The notes: generated from the letters alone by a model not told the origin. A stretch of DNA of 54,641 nt from Acetatifactor sp. (GCA_022511385.1 JAFLRN010000012.1:1-54641), one strand, 5' to 3'; positions 8,133 to 17,600 are shown, counted from the first letter of the stretch. Numbers and translations: made by a program.

Positions 8133-8726
8133 ATGGCAGTAAATCGCGTACCTGTATTAAAAAGATGCAGAGCCTTAGGTCTGGAGCCTTCCCAGCTGGG
8201 GTATGATAAAAAATCTAACAGACAGAACCTGAGAGCAGGCAAGAAGGTCAGTGAGTATGGCCTGCAGCTTCGGGAGAAGCAGAAGGCAAAGTTCATCTAT
8301 GGCGTGCTGGAGAAGCCTTTCAGAAACTATTATGAGAAGGCCGACAGAATGAAGGGCACCACGGGTGAAAATCTGATGGTAATGCTGGAGAGCAGACTGG
8401 ACAATGTAGTGTTCAGAATGGGTTTTGCAAGGACCAGAAGAGAGTCAAGACAGGTTGTTGGCCACAAGCATGTGCTGGTAAACGGCAAGGTGGTAAACAT
8501 TCCTTCCTACCTGATCAAGGCCGGTGATGTGATTGAAATTAAAGAAAAGGCCAAGTCCATGCAGAGGTATAAGGACATTGCAGAGGTGACCAGCGGAAGA
8601 CTGGTACCTGAGTGGATGGATGTTGATATTGAGAACTTCAAGGGAACAATCAAGAATCTTCCCACCAGAGAGATGATCGATGTTCCTGTGGATGAGATGC
8701 TTATTGTCGAGTTGTACTCCAAGTAA
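8133..8726 (+). CDS. rpsD: 30S ribosomal protein S4
   Basis: S4 starts assembly of the small subunit body and in several bacteria represses its own operon. The 197-residue protein [19 protein letters not shown] lacks the zinc cysteines seen in some S4 proteins. It has the S4 RNA-binding domain at about residues 88-150 ([39 protein letters not shown]). AAGAAGGG precedes the ATG. The hairpins and repeats just upstream are candidates for an S4 target. Confidence 0.97.
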   Translation: MAVNRVPVLKRCRALGLEPSQLGYDKKSNRQNLRAGKKVSEYGLQLREKQKAKFIYGVLEKPFRNYYEKADRMKGTTGENLMVMLESRLDNVVFRMGFARTRRESRQVVGHKHVLVNGKVVNIPSYLIKAGDVIEIKEKAKSMQRYKDIAEVTSGRLVPEWMDVDIENFKGTIKNLPTREMIDVPVDEMLIVELYSK

Positions 8727-8830
8727 GCTCTGCTGGCCTCTGAGGTCATATGTGTGCCGGTTTATGGCGGCCGCCGTGGTCTCGGAGCGCTTGTGTCTTA
8801 TTTAAACATTCAAAAAGGAGGGTATTCGCA

Positions 8831-9787
8831 GTGTTTGATTTTGAGAGACCTAATATTGAGGTTGTTGAGATTTCAGAAGACAAGAAATACGGCAGATTTG
8901 TCGTTGAGCCTTTGGAAAGAGGATATGGAATTACGCTGGGTAATTCCCTGAGAAGGATCATGCTTTCCTCACTGCCCGGTGCGGCGGTAAGCCAGGTAAA
9001 GATTGAAGGCGTGCTGCATGAATTCAGTTCCGTGCCTAACGTGAAGGAAGATGTGACTGAGATCATCATGAACATCAAGAGCCTTGCCATCCAAAACAAC
9101 AGCGAGACCAACGAAGCGAAGACAGCATATATTGAGTATGAGGGTGAGGGTGTTGTACATGCATCTGATATCCAGGTGGATCAGGATATTGAAATCCTGA
9201 ACCCCGATCTTGTGATCGCCACTTTGAGCGGTAAGGATGCAAAGCTCTTCATGGAGCTGACAATCACAAGAGGACGCGGCTATGTGAGCTCTGACAGGAA
9301 CAAACATGATGAGCTGCCCATCGGTGTGATTGCGGTCGATTCCATCTATACTCCCGTGGAGAGGGTAAATGTGACTGTGGAGAATACCCGTGTGGGACAG
9401 ATCACAGACTATGATAAGCTGACGCTCGATGTATTCACCAATGGAACCCTGGTTCCTGACGAGGCTGTAAGCCTGGCAGCGAAGGTGCTCAGTGAGCACT
9501 TAAGCCTTTTCATCGATCTCTCCGAGAATGCTAAGACGGCAGAGGTTATGATCGAGAAGGAGGACGACGAGAAGGAGAAGGTGCTTGAGATGAGCATCGA
9601 CGAGCTTGAGCTTTCCGTTCGTTCTTATAACTGCCTGAAGAGGGCGGGTATCAACACTGTGGAAGAGCTGTGCAACAAGACCTCCGAGGATATGATGAAG
9701 GTCCGCAATCTGGGCCGCAAGTCCCTCGAGGAGGTGCTGACCAAGCTTAAGGAGCTTGGATTGTCGCTGAATTCCAGCGAAGAATAG
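8831..9787 (+). CDS. rpoA: RNA polymerase alpha subunit
   Basis: The alpha subunit nucleates RNA polymerase assembly, and its C-terminal domain binds promoter DNA and activators. From GTG 8831 the protein has 318 residues. The N-terminal domain has [20 protein letters not shown] and [13 protein letters not shown]; the C-terminal domain (about 250-315) has the helix-hairpin-helix segment with [11 protein letters not shown] and [15 protein letters not shown] 8831 is chosen because AAAAAGGAGGG ends 8 bases before it and the family starts with FDFERPNIE. The frame is open further upstream without support. Confidence 0.96.
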   Translation: MFDFERPNIEVVEISEDKKYGRFVVEPLERGYGITLGNSLRRIMLSSLPGAAVSQVKIEGVLHEFSSVPNVKEDVTEIIMNIKSLAIQNNSETNEAKTAYIEYEGEGVVHASDIQVDQDIEILNPDLVIATLSGKDAKLFMELTITRGRGYVSSDRNKHDELPIGVIAVDSIYTPVERVNVTVENTRVGQITDYDKLTLDVFTNGTLVPDEAVSLAAKVLSEHLSLFIDLSENAKTAEVMIEKEDDEKEKVLEMSIDELELSVRSYNCLKRAGINTVEELCNKTSEDMMKVRNLGRKSLEEVLTKLKELGLSLNSSEE

Positions 9788-9933
9788 TTTTTGTATGTAG
9801 GATATTCCGCAGGCGGTAAATCCGATGGGTTCGTCTGCGGTTCATCTCTAAATGGAAAATGAAATAAGCATTCGGTAAGTAAGTCCAAAGCGCGTGGCCG
9901 GATGTACCATGAATGGAGAAAGGAAAATTTATC

Positions 9934-10539
9934 ATGGCAAAGTACAGAAAACTTGGCAGAACATCTGACCAGAGAAAAGCGTTACTGAGAAACCAGGTGA
10001 CCGCATTGATCCATAACGGAAGGATCATCACCACTGAGGCTAAGGCTAAGGAAGTCCAGAAGATTGCTGACGGACTGATCGCCCTGGCTGTGAAGGAGAA
10101 GGATAACTTTGAGACCGTCAAGGTTACCACCAAGGTTGCCCGCAAGGACAAGGACGGCAAGAGGGTAAAGCAGATTGTTGACAAGGACACAAAGAAGGTG
10201 CTCTCTGAGACTCACCGCGACAAGGACGGCAAGGTCCTGAGGATTGACAACGGCGTTACCGTTACCGTTTACGACGAGGTGGAGAAGGAGATCAAGAAGG
10301 ATCTGCCCTCCAGAACCCATGCGAGACGTCAGATGCTGAAGGTGCTTTATCCTGTTGTGGAGGTTCCCACAGAGGCAGCGGGCAGGAAGAAAAACACCAA
10401 GGAAGTGGATCTGGTGGCAAAGCTTTTCGACGAGTACGCTCCCAAGTATGCGGACCGCAAGGGCGGCTACACCAGAATTGTCAAGATTGGCCAGCGTAAG
10501 GGCGATGCAGCTATGGAAGTAGTTCTTGAGTTAGTTTAA
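9934..10539 (+). CDS. rplQ: 50S ribosomal protein L17, long form
   Basis: L17 lies near the peptide exit of the large subunit. From ATG 9934 the product has 201 residues, against about 115-130 in most bacteria. The N-terminal [20 protein letters not shown] and the C-terminal [20 protein letters not shown] are canonical. The extra part is a lysine-rich insertion at about residues 57-125 ([18 protein letters not shown], then [11 protein letters not shown]), placed after the ADGLIALA helix. ATG 9934 is preferred to ATG 9913 on homology. A strong terminator follows. Confidence 0.95.
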   Translation: MAKYRKLGRTSDQRKALLRNQVTALIHNGRIITTEAKAKEVQKIADGLIALAVKEKDNFETVKVTTKVARKDKDGKRVKQIVDKDTKKVLSETHRDKDGKVLRIDNGVTVTVYDEVEKEIKKDLPSRTHARRQMLKVLYPVVEVPTEAAGRKKNTKEVDLVAKLFDEYAPKYADRKGGYTRIVKIGQRKGDAAMEVVLELV

Positions 10540-10561
10540 GGACACTTGAAACAATGAAATG

Positions 10562-10606
10562 TGGGGAGGACCGATGTATGATAATACGTTGGTGCTCCCT
10601 CTTTTT
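10562..10606 (+). terminator. Rho-independent terminator after rplQ
   Basis: A long stem of about 17 pairs with G-T pairs and one mismatch runs from GGGGAGGACCGATGTAT (10563-10579) to ATACGTTGGTGCTCCCT (10584-10600), with a 4-nt loop and then CTTTTT. It closes the ribosomal protein operon. Confidence 0.85.
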
Positions 10607-10630
10607 AGGAAAGAAGCTTGAAGTGAAGAA

Positions 10631-11998
10631 ATGATGGCAAACAAGTTGAAGCTGCGATATAGCAGAGAAGACATCCTGAAAACCCTGAGTATGGCATGGC
10701 CAGCTATGCTGGAGTCATTTTTTACAGCGCTGGCGGGCCTGATAGACTCGCTTATGGTGAGTTCCATGGGTTCCTATGCGGTGGCTGCGGTGGGGTTGAC
10801 CACTCAGCCAAAATTCCTGGGTCTTGCCCTGTTTTTTGCCGCCAATGTGGCAATTTCGGCGCTGGTGGCGAGGAGAAAGGGAGAAGGCAGGCGCGAGGAG
10901 GCAAACAGGATATTCTCCACCTTTATGGTGTTTATTCTGATCATGGCGGTTCTGTTCAGTATTTTGCTGGTGGTATTTGCAGACCCCATTATCCGGTTCT
11001 GCGGCTCAGAGGAGGTGACCCACAGCAGTGCGGTGCTGTACTTTCAGATCATCATGGGCGGCATGATCTTCAACTGCATTCAGATGGGTGTAAATTCCGC
11101 CCAGCGAGGCGCCGGGAATACCCGGATTACTATGCGCACGAATCTGGTGTCCAGCGGTGTGAATATCGTGGCGAACTACCTTCTGATCGGGGGACACTTG
11201 GGTTTTCCAGCTCTGGGAATCAGGGGTGCTGCGTTGGCAACGGTTCTTGGTACGGTGGTTGCCAGTATCATGAGTCTGGCTTCCGTCTGGAAAAAAGATA
11301 ACTTTGTGAGTATTCCGCTGATCTTCCGTGAGAAACTTGTGCCCACCTTTGATGCGCTGAGGAATATTGTGAAGGTGGGGTACAGCGTGTTTGCGGAGCA
11401 GGTACTCATGCGGATCGGTTTTATGTTGACGGCCATTATGGCGGCAGACCAGGGAACGGCGGCGATGGCGGCCCATCAGGTGGGCATGAATATCATGGGC
11501 CTGTCCTTCTCCTTTGGGGATGGATTGCAGGCCACCGCTGTGGCGTTGATCGGTTACAGTCTTGGGGCAAATCAGCCGGAAAAGGCAAAGGATTACGGCA
11601 GGACCTGCCGCATGATAGGCGGGATCATTTCGGTAGTATTGTCTGTGGTATACTTCTTTGGAGCAAGGCCGCTGATGCAGCTGTTCTTTAAAGAAGATAA
11701 GGAAATTGTGGACATAGGTGTCAGCATTATGCACGTGATCATTTTCGTGGTGGTGCTGCAGATTGCCCAGGTAATCTATATGGGATGTCTGAGGGGAGCG
11801 GGGGATACCCTTTACACGGCGATAGCTTCCGCATTCAGCGTCACTGTCATGCGAACTCTGGGCTCCTACATATTTGGCTACACCCTTGCAATGGGCATCA
11901 CGGGCATCTGGTTTGGCGTGGTGGCAGACCAGCTGTCAAGATTTGTCTTTGCCTCCATCCGCTTCCGCCAGGGAAAGTGGACGGAGATTAAGATATAG
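10631..11998 (+). CDS. MATE family efflux transporter
   Basis: These proteins export drugs or metabolites in exchange for sodium ions or protons. The 455-residue protein has about 12 hydrophobic segments in two homologous halves. MAWPAMLESFFTALAGLIDSLMVSS starts the first half and GYSVFAEQVLMRIGFML the second; RGAGNTRI and RGAGDTLYT are the matching loops. It begins ATGATG after a weak site (GAAGTGAAGAA), only 25 bases after the rplQ terminator, so its own promoter is not obvious. The substrate cannot be told. Its 3' end faces the M15 peptidase gene 9 bases away. Confidence 0.92.
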   Translation: MMANKLKLRYSREDILKTLSMAWPAMLESFFTALAGLIDSLMVSSMGSYAVAAVGLTTQPKFLGLALFFAANVAISALVARRKGEGRREEANRIFSTFMVFILIMAVLFSILLVVFADPIIRFCGSEEVTHSSAVLYFQIIMGGMIFNCIQMGVNSAQRGAGNTRITMRTNLVSSGVNIVANYLLIGGHLGFPALGIRGAALATVLGTVVASIMSLASVWKKDNFVSIPLIFREKLVPTFDALRNIVKVGYSVFAEQVLMRIGFMLTAIMAADQGTAAMAAHQVGMNIMGLSFSFGDGLQATAVALIGYSLGANQPEKAKDYGRTCRMIGGIISVVLSVVYFFGARPLMQLFFKEDKEIVDIGVSIMHVIIFVVVLQIAQVIYMGCLRGAGDTLYTAIASAFSVTVMRTLGSYIFGYTLAMGITGIWFGVVADQLSRFVFASIRFRQGKWTEIKI

Positions 11999-12007
11999 CT
12001 GGACGCT

Positions 12008-12961
12008 TCAGTTGATTGGTTTCTGGAAGTGCTGGTAATCCTTGATGCTGTTCCAGTTGCCGCCCCAGATGAAACCGTGCTGGGTGAAAAGTTTATAGCA
12101 AAGATCACTCTCATCAATTTTGTAGGGAAAGCTGGCGGAGCGGTCCGCGTAAAACTCGCCGGCGGCGGGGGAAACATGTAGACTGCCGTCGCTGTTGTAG
12201 GAAACGTATGGGTTGTACAGGGGATTTACATCAATAGCCAGGCCAAGAGCATGTTTGGACAGGTTTGTGGAGCCATTCACCAGCCTGTAATTAAAGCAGG
12301 AGGTGTTGTTATCCTCCATGGAGGCAGCGTCGCTGCCGTCGTATTCATCTATCAGCAGCACACGCTCCAGCTGGTACTCATTGCGGTATAGCTCATAGAA
12401 AATTTCCACCAGATCCTGGGCAATGTACTGGTTGCAGATCAATTCGCCCTCTGTGGGATTTCCGTCAAAATCGTAGTGGAGGATGTGTACATAGCACAAC
12501 TCATCCAAGGTAATCGCAAGATCCTGGCTGTCGCCAGTCTGTGCCGGATAAGAGACGCCGGTGATGTAGCGGCGGAGGTTGTCCGAGAGGGGTTCGTAGT
12601 AGAAATTCTCCTGCAGGGTATAGCGCTGCTCCAGCTGGGAGACACCGTTTAAGGAGGCGCCGGTCAGGGAAGACGCGAAAACAGTGCCGTCAGCCTCCTC
12701 TATGGAAGGAGATTGCTCCGGGTCCAGGGCATCGGGGTCAGAGTCAGGAGATGTTGACTCCTCCTGATCATCCGATGTATTCGGTGTGTCTATGTCATTA
12801 CTGTTCCCAGGCGGAGGAGTCTGCTCATCGGAGGCGGCATGACTCTCGGCATAGTCCGTGAGGCTTATGGAATCTCCCATGATCAGCTTGCGAAGGCTGA
12901 ACGTCAACAGGAAGATGGCTCCCAGGATTGCAAACATTTTTATCAGTTTTGATTTATCCAT
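12008..12961 (-). CDS. M15 family D,D-peptidase-like protein, membrane-anchored
   Basis: It is probably a zinc peptidase acting on peptidoglycan stem peptides outside the cell. Of 317 residues, about 7-27 form a signal anchor. Residues 35-90 are a low-complexity linker rich in D, S, P and T, and the catalytic domain is C-terminal. The zinc ligands are visible in SKHALGLAIDVNP (H and D) and DYQHFQKP (H), with W-G-G-N-W before it, as in the M15C/VanY group. It stands alone, convergent with the MATE gene and divergent from ecfA1. Whether it is a carboxypeptidase or an endopeptidase is open. Confidence 0.85.
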   Translation of the reverse strand: MDKSKLIKMFAILGAIFLLTFSLRKLIMGDSISLTDYAESHAASDEQTPPPGNSNDIDTPNTSDDQEESTSPDSDPDALDPEQSPSIEEADGTVFASSLTGASLNGVSQLEQRYTLQENFYYEPLSDNLRRYITGVSYPAQTGDSQDLAITLDELCYVHILHYDFDGNPTEGELICNQYIAQDLVEIFYELYRNEYQLERVLLIDEYDGSDAASMEDNNTSCFNYRLVNGSTNLSKHALGLAIDVNPLYNPYVSYNSDGSLHVSPAAGEFYADRSASFPYKIDESDLCYKLFTQHGFIWGGNWNSIKDYQHFQKPIN

Positions 12962-13076
12962 TTGATTATCCTCTTTGTCAAATGTCTCAAGGACGAAATT
13001 GTCCCTGCAGCATTAAGCATACCACGGAAAAGAAAGATTGTAAACGGCAGGCTTTGGCGGAAATGCCTGGAAACTG

Positions 13077-13105
13077 TTGTAATTCGGAAGTGAATCTGAT
13101 ATAGT
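13077..13105 (+). promoter_or_regulatory. Promoter of the ECF operon
   Basis: TTGTAA at 13077-13082 and TATAGT at 13100-13105 are 17 bases apart. Transcription would begin near 13112, about 40 bases before ecfA1. No riboswitch-like fold was seen between them. Confidence 0.65.
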
Positions 13106-13153
13106 GGAACAAGTATTTGGTTAGTAAAATGCCCCTTGCAGCTGGAGAGAATC

Positions 13154-14011
13154 ATGGGAATTGTGAAAGCTTCGGATGTAGTATATGAATATATCAGACG
13201 GGATGACGAGGGCAATGTGGAGGGAATTACCACGGCTGTGGACAAGGTAAGCCTGGATATTGCTCAGGGGGAATTCATTGCCATCCTGGGCCACAACGGT
13301 TCCGGGAAATCCACCCTGGCCAAGCATATCAACGCCATCTTAAATCCCACGGAGGGTACGGTCTGGGTGGACGGTATGGATACCTCTGATGAGGACAAGC
13401 TGTGGGAGATCCGCCAGACGGCCGGAATGGTGTTTCAGAATCCCGACAACCAGATCATCGGTCAGGTGGTGGAGGAGGATGTGGGGTTTGGCCCTGAGAA
13501 CATGGGGATTCCCACAAAAGAAATCTGGGAGCGGGTGGAGGAGAGTCTCCGTGCGGTGGGCATGTATGAATATCGGAAGCATTCTCCCAACAAGCTTTCC
13601 GGCGGTCAAAAGCAGAGAGTCTCCATTGCCGGCGTGCTGGCCATGCATCCAAAGTGTATTGTGCTGGATGAGCCCACAGCCATGCTGGACCCCAGCGGCC
13701 GCAAGGAGGTGATCCGGGCGGTGCGGGGACTGAATCAGGTGGAGGGTGTGACGGTGATCCTGATCACACATTATATGGAAGAGATCATTCATGCGGACCG
13801 GGTGTTTGTGATGGACCAGGGAAGGATTGCCATGGAGGGTACGCCGAGGGAAATTTTTTCGCAGGTGGAGAGGCTTAAGGAGTTAAGGCTGGATGTGCCG
13901 CAGGTGACGTTGTTGGCACATGAGTTGAAGCGCAGGGGTGTGGCGCTGCGGGATGGGATACTGACAGCGGAGGAGCTGGCGGAGGAGTTGACGGGGAGGA
14001 GTTTGATCTGA
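13154..14011 (+). CDS. ecfA1: ECF transporter ATPase A1
   Basis: This is one of two ATPases that power energy-coupling-factor vitamin and metal uptake through shared S components. From ATG 13154 it has 285 residues: Walker [10 protein letters not shown] near 46-54, Q-loop QNPDNQI, signature LSGGQKQRV, Walker [14 protein letters not shown] and switch H in ITHYMEE. The long A1-type N-terminal strand ([15 protein letters not shown]) is present. An in-frame TTG at 13136 is less likely. It overlaps ecfA2 by one base. Confidence 0.95.
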   Translation: MGIVKASDVVYEYIRRDDEGNVEGITTAVDKVSLDIAQGEFIAILGHNGSGKSTLAKHINAILNPTEGTVWVDGMDTSDEDKLWEIRQTAGMVFQNPDNQIIGQVVEEDVGFGPENMGIPTKEIWERVEESLRAVGMYEYRKHSPNKLSGGQKQRVSIAGVLAMHPKCIVLDEPTAMLDPSGRKEVIRAVRGLNQVEGVTVILITHYMEEIIHADRVFVMDQGRIAMEGTPREIFSQVERLKELRLDVPQVTLLAHELKRRGVALRDGILTAEELAEELTGRSLI

Positions 14012-14859
14012 TGTCGATCATATTGGATCATGTGAACTATATATATAGCGAGGATACTCCGCTGGCGGTGGCGGCTTTGAAGGATGTGTGTCTGCAGATT
14101 CCGGATGGGCAGTTTGTGGGGATCATTGGGCATACGGGGTCCGGGAAATCTACGTTGGTGCAGCATTTGAATGGTCTGTTGAAGGCTACTTCCGGGCATA
14201 TTTATGTTGATGGGGAGGATATCTACGACAGGGATTACGATATGAAGAAGCTGAGGAGCCGTGTGGGACTGGTATTTCAGTATCCGGAGCATCAGCTTTT
14301 TGAGGTGGATGTGTTCTCCGATGTTTGTTTTGGACCGAAGAACCTTGGGCTGGATAAGCGGGAGGTGGAGCTGCGCGCTTATGATGCCCTGCGGAAGGTT
14401 GGGCTGCCGGATGAGCTGTTTTATCAATCGCCATTTGATCTTTCAGGGGGACAGAAACGCCGGGCGGCTATTGCGGGTGTGTTGGCCATGAAGCCGGAGG
14501 TACTGATACTGGACGAGCCCACGGCGGGACTGGATCCAAAGGGACGGGATGAGATCCTGGACCAGATCAAGCAGCTGCAGACGGAGACGGGGATGACGAT
14601 TCTGCTGGTCTCACATAGCATGGAGGACGTGGCGGAGTATGTGGATCGGATCATCGTGATGAACAGGGGCAGCGTTATGTACGACGGTGCGCCCAGGGAA
14701 GTGTTCGGTCATTATAAGGAGCTGGAAAGTGTGGGGCTTGCTGCGCCCCAGGTGACTTATATCCTGCATCAACTGAAGGACAGGGGGCTGAATGTGGATG
14801 TGGACGCTACCACCATTGATGAGGCGGCAGAGACGGTGCTGAAGGCACTGGGTTGGTAG
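14011..14859 (+). CDS. ecfA2: ECF transporter ATPase A2
   Basis: This is the second ATPase of the ECF module. It has 282 residues with Walker A GHTGSGKST near 37-45, FQYPEHQLFE in the Q-loop region (the A2 form), signature LSGGQKRRA and Walker B VLILDEPTAGLDP. Its start shares a base with the ecfA1 stop (TGATG), so translation is coupled. The next gene ecfT lies 182 bases away across a repeat-bearing gap. No S component is in the window, so the substrate is unknown and probably variable. Confidence 0.95.
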   Translation: MSIILDHVNYIYSEDTPLAVAALKDVCLQIPDGQFVGIIGHTGSGKSTLVQHLNGLLKATSGHIYVDGEDIYDRDYDMKKLRSRVGLVFQYPEHQLFEVDVFSDVCFGPKNLGLDKREVELRAYDALRKVGLPDELFYQSPFDLSGGQKRRAAIAGVLAMKPEVLILDEPTAGLDPKGRDEILDQIKQLQTETGMTILLVSHSMEDVAEYVDRIIVMNRGSVMYDGAPREVFGHYKELESVGLAAPQVTYILHQLKDRGLNVDVDATTIDEAAETVLKALGW

Positions 14860-15011
14860 ATACAGCAGGACTGATTAGGGGATACAGCAGGACTGATTGG
14901 GGGATACAGGTGGTTGAGAACCACGATGATTTACGACGGCAGGGAGCGCTTTGCCAGATGGCATGTGTTTCAGAGGAGCATGTGCTTTAGATGGCATGTG
15001 CTTCAGATGGG
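14859..15011 (+). repeat. Two short tandem repeats between ecfA2 and ecfT
   Basis: A 22-bp unit GATACAGCAGGACTGATTGG occurs at 14859 and 14881, with the first 7 bases again at 14903. The first copy overlaps the ecfA2 stop codon. A second family of about 17 bases, AGATGGCATGTGCTTC, occurs at 14956, 14972 and 14989, with a partial copy at 15006. Both look like replication-slippage repeats in a spacer. Confidence 0.75.
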
Positions 15012-15041
15012 CGGATGATACAGAGTGGATGGGAAAACGGT

Positions 15042-15854
15042 ATGCTTAGAGATATCACATTAGGACAATATTATCAGACGGACTCCGTGATTCACAGGCT
15101 GGATCCCAGGGTGAAGCTGGGGGGAACTCTGCTTTTTATTATCTCTCTGTTCCTGTTCAAGCATTATTTGGGATATGTTATAGCAGTTTTGTTTCTGGGG
15201 ATTGTGATCAAGCTGTCCCACGTACCGTTTAGATTTATGGTGCGGGGCATGCGGGCCATTTTGTTCCTGCTGCTTCTCACGGTGGTTTTTAATCTGTTCC
15301 TCACACCGGGTACGGAGCTGGTGTCTTTCTGGAGGCTGACCATAACCTGGGAAGGTCTGTGGATGGCAGTGACAATAGCCGTCAGACTGACCATGCTAAT
15401 TATCGGTTCCTCCATAATGACCCTGACGACTACGCCCAACAATCTGACGGACGGCATGGAGAAAATGATGCGGCCTCTGCGGATCTTTAAAGTGCCGGTA
15501 CATGAGGTTGCCATGATGATGTCCATCGCTCTGCGATTCATTCCCATTTTGCTGGAGGAGACGGACAAGATCATGAAGGCTCAGATTGCCCGGGGAGCGG
15601 ATTTTGAGAGTGGGAATATTTTTAAGAGGGCCAAGGCTTTGGTGCCCCTTCTGGTGCCGCTGTTTGTGTCTGCCTTCCGCAGGGCAAACGATCTTGCTAT
15701 GGCCATGGAAGCCCGGTGTTATCGGGGCGGAGAGGGCAGGACAAAGATGAAGCCGTTGATATATCAGCGAAGGGACGTGCTGGCATATCTGATCATTGTG
15801 GTTTATCTCGCAGTCGGTATTTTGGTGGGAAGGCTGGTGTGGCTGTGGATATAA
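15042..15854 (+). CDS. ecfT: ECF transporter transmembrane component T
   Basis: EcfT is the membrane scaffold joining the two ATPases to the substrate-binding subunit. From ATG 15042 it has 270 residues, beginning MLRDITLGQYYQTDSVIHRLDPRVKL with about five or six hydrophobic segments. The two coupling-helix motifs are recognisable as ARG (QIARGADFESG) and the ALRFIP region. An upstream ATG at 14991 reads through the tandem repeat and is less likely. The ribosome binding site is weak. Confidence 0.92.
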   Translation: MLRDITLGQYYQTDSVIHRLDPRVKLGGTLLFIISLFLFKHYLGYVIAVLFLGIVIKLSHVPFRFMVRGMRAILFLLLLTVVFNLFLTPGTELVSFWRLTITWEGLWMAVTIAVRLTMLIIGSSIMTLTTTPNNLTDGMEKMMRPLRIFKVPVHEVAMMMSIALRFIPILLEETDKIMKAQIARGADFESGNIFKRAKALVPLLVPLFVSAFRRANDLAMAMEARCYRGGEGRTKMKPLIYQRRDVLAYLIIVVYLAVGILVGRLVWLWI

Positions 15855-15884
15855 GGAGCAGTCTAAGGAGTGTAAGTGAATCGG

Positions 15885-15969
15885 CGCAGGCGGAGCCGGT
15901 CCAGAGCGGGCGGCAAATGTCGGGCACAGGCGGAGTCTGACCAGAGTGGGCGGCAAATGTCAGGCGCAG
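15885..15969 (+). repeat. 40-bp tandem repeat before truA
   Basis: Two copies (15885-15924 and 15925-15964) are about 85% identical, sharing AGGCGGAG, CCAGAG and GGGCGGCAAATGTC, and a few bases of a third copy follow at 15965. It fills the spacer between ecfT and truA. I see no coding role. Confidence 0.8.
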
Positions 15970-15999
15970 ACTGTTCCTGTGATAGAATGGAGAGTAGAA

Positions 16000-16755
16000 A
16001 TGGACAGTAGGAATGAACAGAAGCGCATACGGCTGACTGTGGCCTACGACGGAACTGCATACCATGGCTGGCAGATACAGGGAAACGGCATCACCATTGA
16101 GAGCGAGCTGAACAGGGCGCTGAGTGAGCTGCTGAAGGAACCTGTGAAGGTGATGGGCGCAAGCCGCACGGATGCCGGGGTCCATGCCCTGTGCAATATC
16201 GCGGTGTTTGACACGGAGAGTCCCATGCCCGCGGAAAAGATTTCCTATGCCCTGAACCAGAGGCTGCCGGAGGACATCCGCATCCAGAAATCGGAAGAGG
16301 TGGCGCCGGACTGGCATCCCAGGTATTGTGCCAGCAGAAAGACCTACGAATATCGGATTTATCGTGCGGAGTTTCCCATGCCAGTGAGAAGGCTGTACTC
16401 GTATTTTACCTATCGGCCGCTGGATGTGGAAAGGATGCGGCAGGCAGCAGTGTTTCTGGAGGGGGAGCACGATTTTCAGAGCTTCTGCCAGTCGGGGGCC
16501 CAGGTGGAGAGCACAGTGCGGACGATTTATTCCATCCGGGTCGAGGAGCAGGGCGCAGAGCTTGTGATCCGGGTCTGCGGAAACGGATTTTTGTACAATA
16601 TGGTGAGGATTCTGGCAGGGACTTTGATGGAGGTGGGCCAGGGAAAGCGGGAGCCGGAGAGCATGAGATCGGTACTGGAAGCCAAGAACCGCAGTGCGGC
16701 GGGACCTACGGCACCGGCCCAGGGGCTGACACTGGTGAGCTATGAGTTCCTGTAA
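16000..16755 (+). CDS. truA: tRNA pseudouridine synthase A
   Basis: TruA makes pseudouridine at positions 38-40 of the tRNA anticodon arm. From ATG 16000 the enzyme has 251 residues with the catalytic aspartate D58 in GASRTDAGVHA. RLTVAYDGTAYHGWQIQ marks the N-terminal RNA-binding domain, and GNGFLYNMVRILAGTL the second half. GGAGAG at 15989-15994 supports this start; ATG 15946 lies inside the repeat. The order ecfT-truA-rplM-rpsI is common in Firmicutes. Confidence 0.94.
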   Translation: MDSRNEQKRIRLTVAYDGTAYHGWQIQGNGITIESELNRALSELLKEPVKVMGASRTDAGVHALCNIAVFDTESPMPAEKISYALNQRLPEDIRIQKSEEVAPDWHPRYCASRKTYEYRIYRAEFPMPVRRLYSYFTYRPLDVERMRQAAVFLEGEHDFQSFCQSGAQVESTVRTIYSIRVEEQGAELVIRVCGNGFLYNMVRILAGTLMEVGQGKREPESMRSVLEAKNRSAAGPTAPAQGLTLVSYEFL

Positions 16756-16821
16756 GCTGAGCGAAGCGCGTGGCAAGGCAGTAGTAAAAAGGCATCATAC
16801 GATAAAAAACAATAACTGTGA

Positions 16822-16977
16822 ATGAATCAGCCCACAATGTGCTGGCAAAAGGACCGGGGAATAGTGGATTATGCAGGCTGGACGGGAGGCTTTATAGATT
16901 ATCTTGCTTTTCATGTGCCGGACAATGAGGATTATTTTTCCATTCATAACGCGAATGACACATTTTATGGAAATTAA
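16822..16977 (+). pseudogene. Short open frame, possible gene remnant
   Basis: A 51-codon frame starts at ATG 16822 without a clear ribosome binding site. The product contains DRGIVDYAGWTGGFIDYLAFH and ends in SIHNANDTFYGN. The composition is protein-like, and the GWTGGF segment is faintly like the C-terminal part of serine hydrolases of the beta-lactamase fold. It may be the tail of a lost gene or a small real gene; I cannot decide. It ends just before the rplM promoter. Confidence 0.35.
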
Positions 16978-16980
16978 TTA

Positions 16981-17009
16981 TTGACACACACGGGCACGTA
17001 TAGTAAAAT
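16981..17009 (+). promoter_or_regulatory. Promoter of rplM-rpsI
   Basis: TTGACA at 16981-16986 and TAAAAT at 17004-17009 with a 17-base spacer form a near-consensus housekeeping promoter. The transcript would start near 17016. Confidence 0.8.
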
Positions 17010-17015
17010 ATATGA

Positions 17016-17171
17016 CTGTGACAGTGTTTTTAAACGCCGAGCCAAAGCCCCGGCGGAGCGTTTGAACCATAAGAAACAAACCGTTCTGCGGAACTGTGAG
17101 ACGCAGCCGGACATCTGCGGATCATAGGAAAACGGAACAAGACAAGTGACAAGTAATACGGAGGGAACATA
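17016..17171 (+). promoter_or_regulatory. Structured leader of rplM-rpsI
   Basis: The roughly 155-nt leader is long for a gene pair with a good ribosome binding site (ACGGAGGG). It can fold AAACGC (17032-17037) with GCGTTT (17058-17063), with GC pairs inside, and GTTC/GAAC (17083-17094). Leaders that bind L13 are known upstream of rplM in Firmicutes; whether this one belongs to that class was not tested. Confidence 0.45.
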
Positions 17172-17600
17172 ATGAAAACATTTATGGCTAGTCCAGCTAC
17201 AATCGATAGAAAATGGTATGTAGTAGACGCTACTGGTATGACCCTGGGCCGCCTTGCTTCCGAGGTTGCAAAGGTTCTGAGAGGCAAGAACAAGCCCATC
17301 TTTACCCCTCACATCGATACCGGCGATTATGTGATCGTTGTGAATGCTGAAAAGATCCAGGTGACAGGTAAGAAACTGGATCAGAAGATTTATTACCATC
17401 ATTCCGACTACGTAGGCGGTATGAAGGAGGCTACTCTGAAGGAGAAGCTGGCAAAGAAGCCCGAGCAGGTGATTGAGCTTGCAGTTAAGGGAATGCTTCC
17501 CAAGGGACCTTTAGGAAGGCAGATGTACAAGAAGCTTTATGTTTACGCAGGACCTGACCACAAGCATGCGGCTCAGAAGCCTGAGACACTGACATTCTAA
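17172..17600 (+). CDS. rplM: 50S ribosomal protein L13
   Basis: L13 is an early-assembly protein of the large subunit. The 142-residue protein begins [20 protein letters not shown] and has the motifs [19 protein letters not shown] and [14 protein letters not shown], all standard. ACGGAGGGA precedes the ATG. It is followed by rpsI after 21 bases. Confidence 0.97.
   Translation: MKTFMASPATIDRKWYVVDATGMTLGRLASEVAKVLRGKNKPIFTPHIDTGDYVIVVNAEKIQVTGKKLDQKIYYHHSDYVGGMKEATLKEKLAKKPEQVIELAVKGMLPKGPLGRQMYKKLYVYAGPDHKHAAQKPETLTF

Noticed and set aside
11006..11734. 242-codon minus-strand frame opposite the MATE gene
   Set aside because: Antisense shadow of a clear membrane transporter, with histidine-rich composition typical of such shadows.
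15793..16776. 327-codon minus-strand frame opposite truA
   Set aside because: It is the antisense shadow of truA, which has a full family match and catalytic residue.
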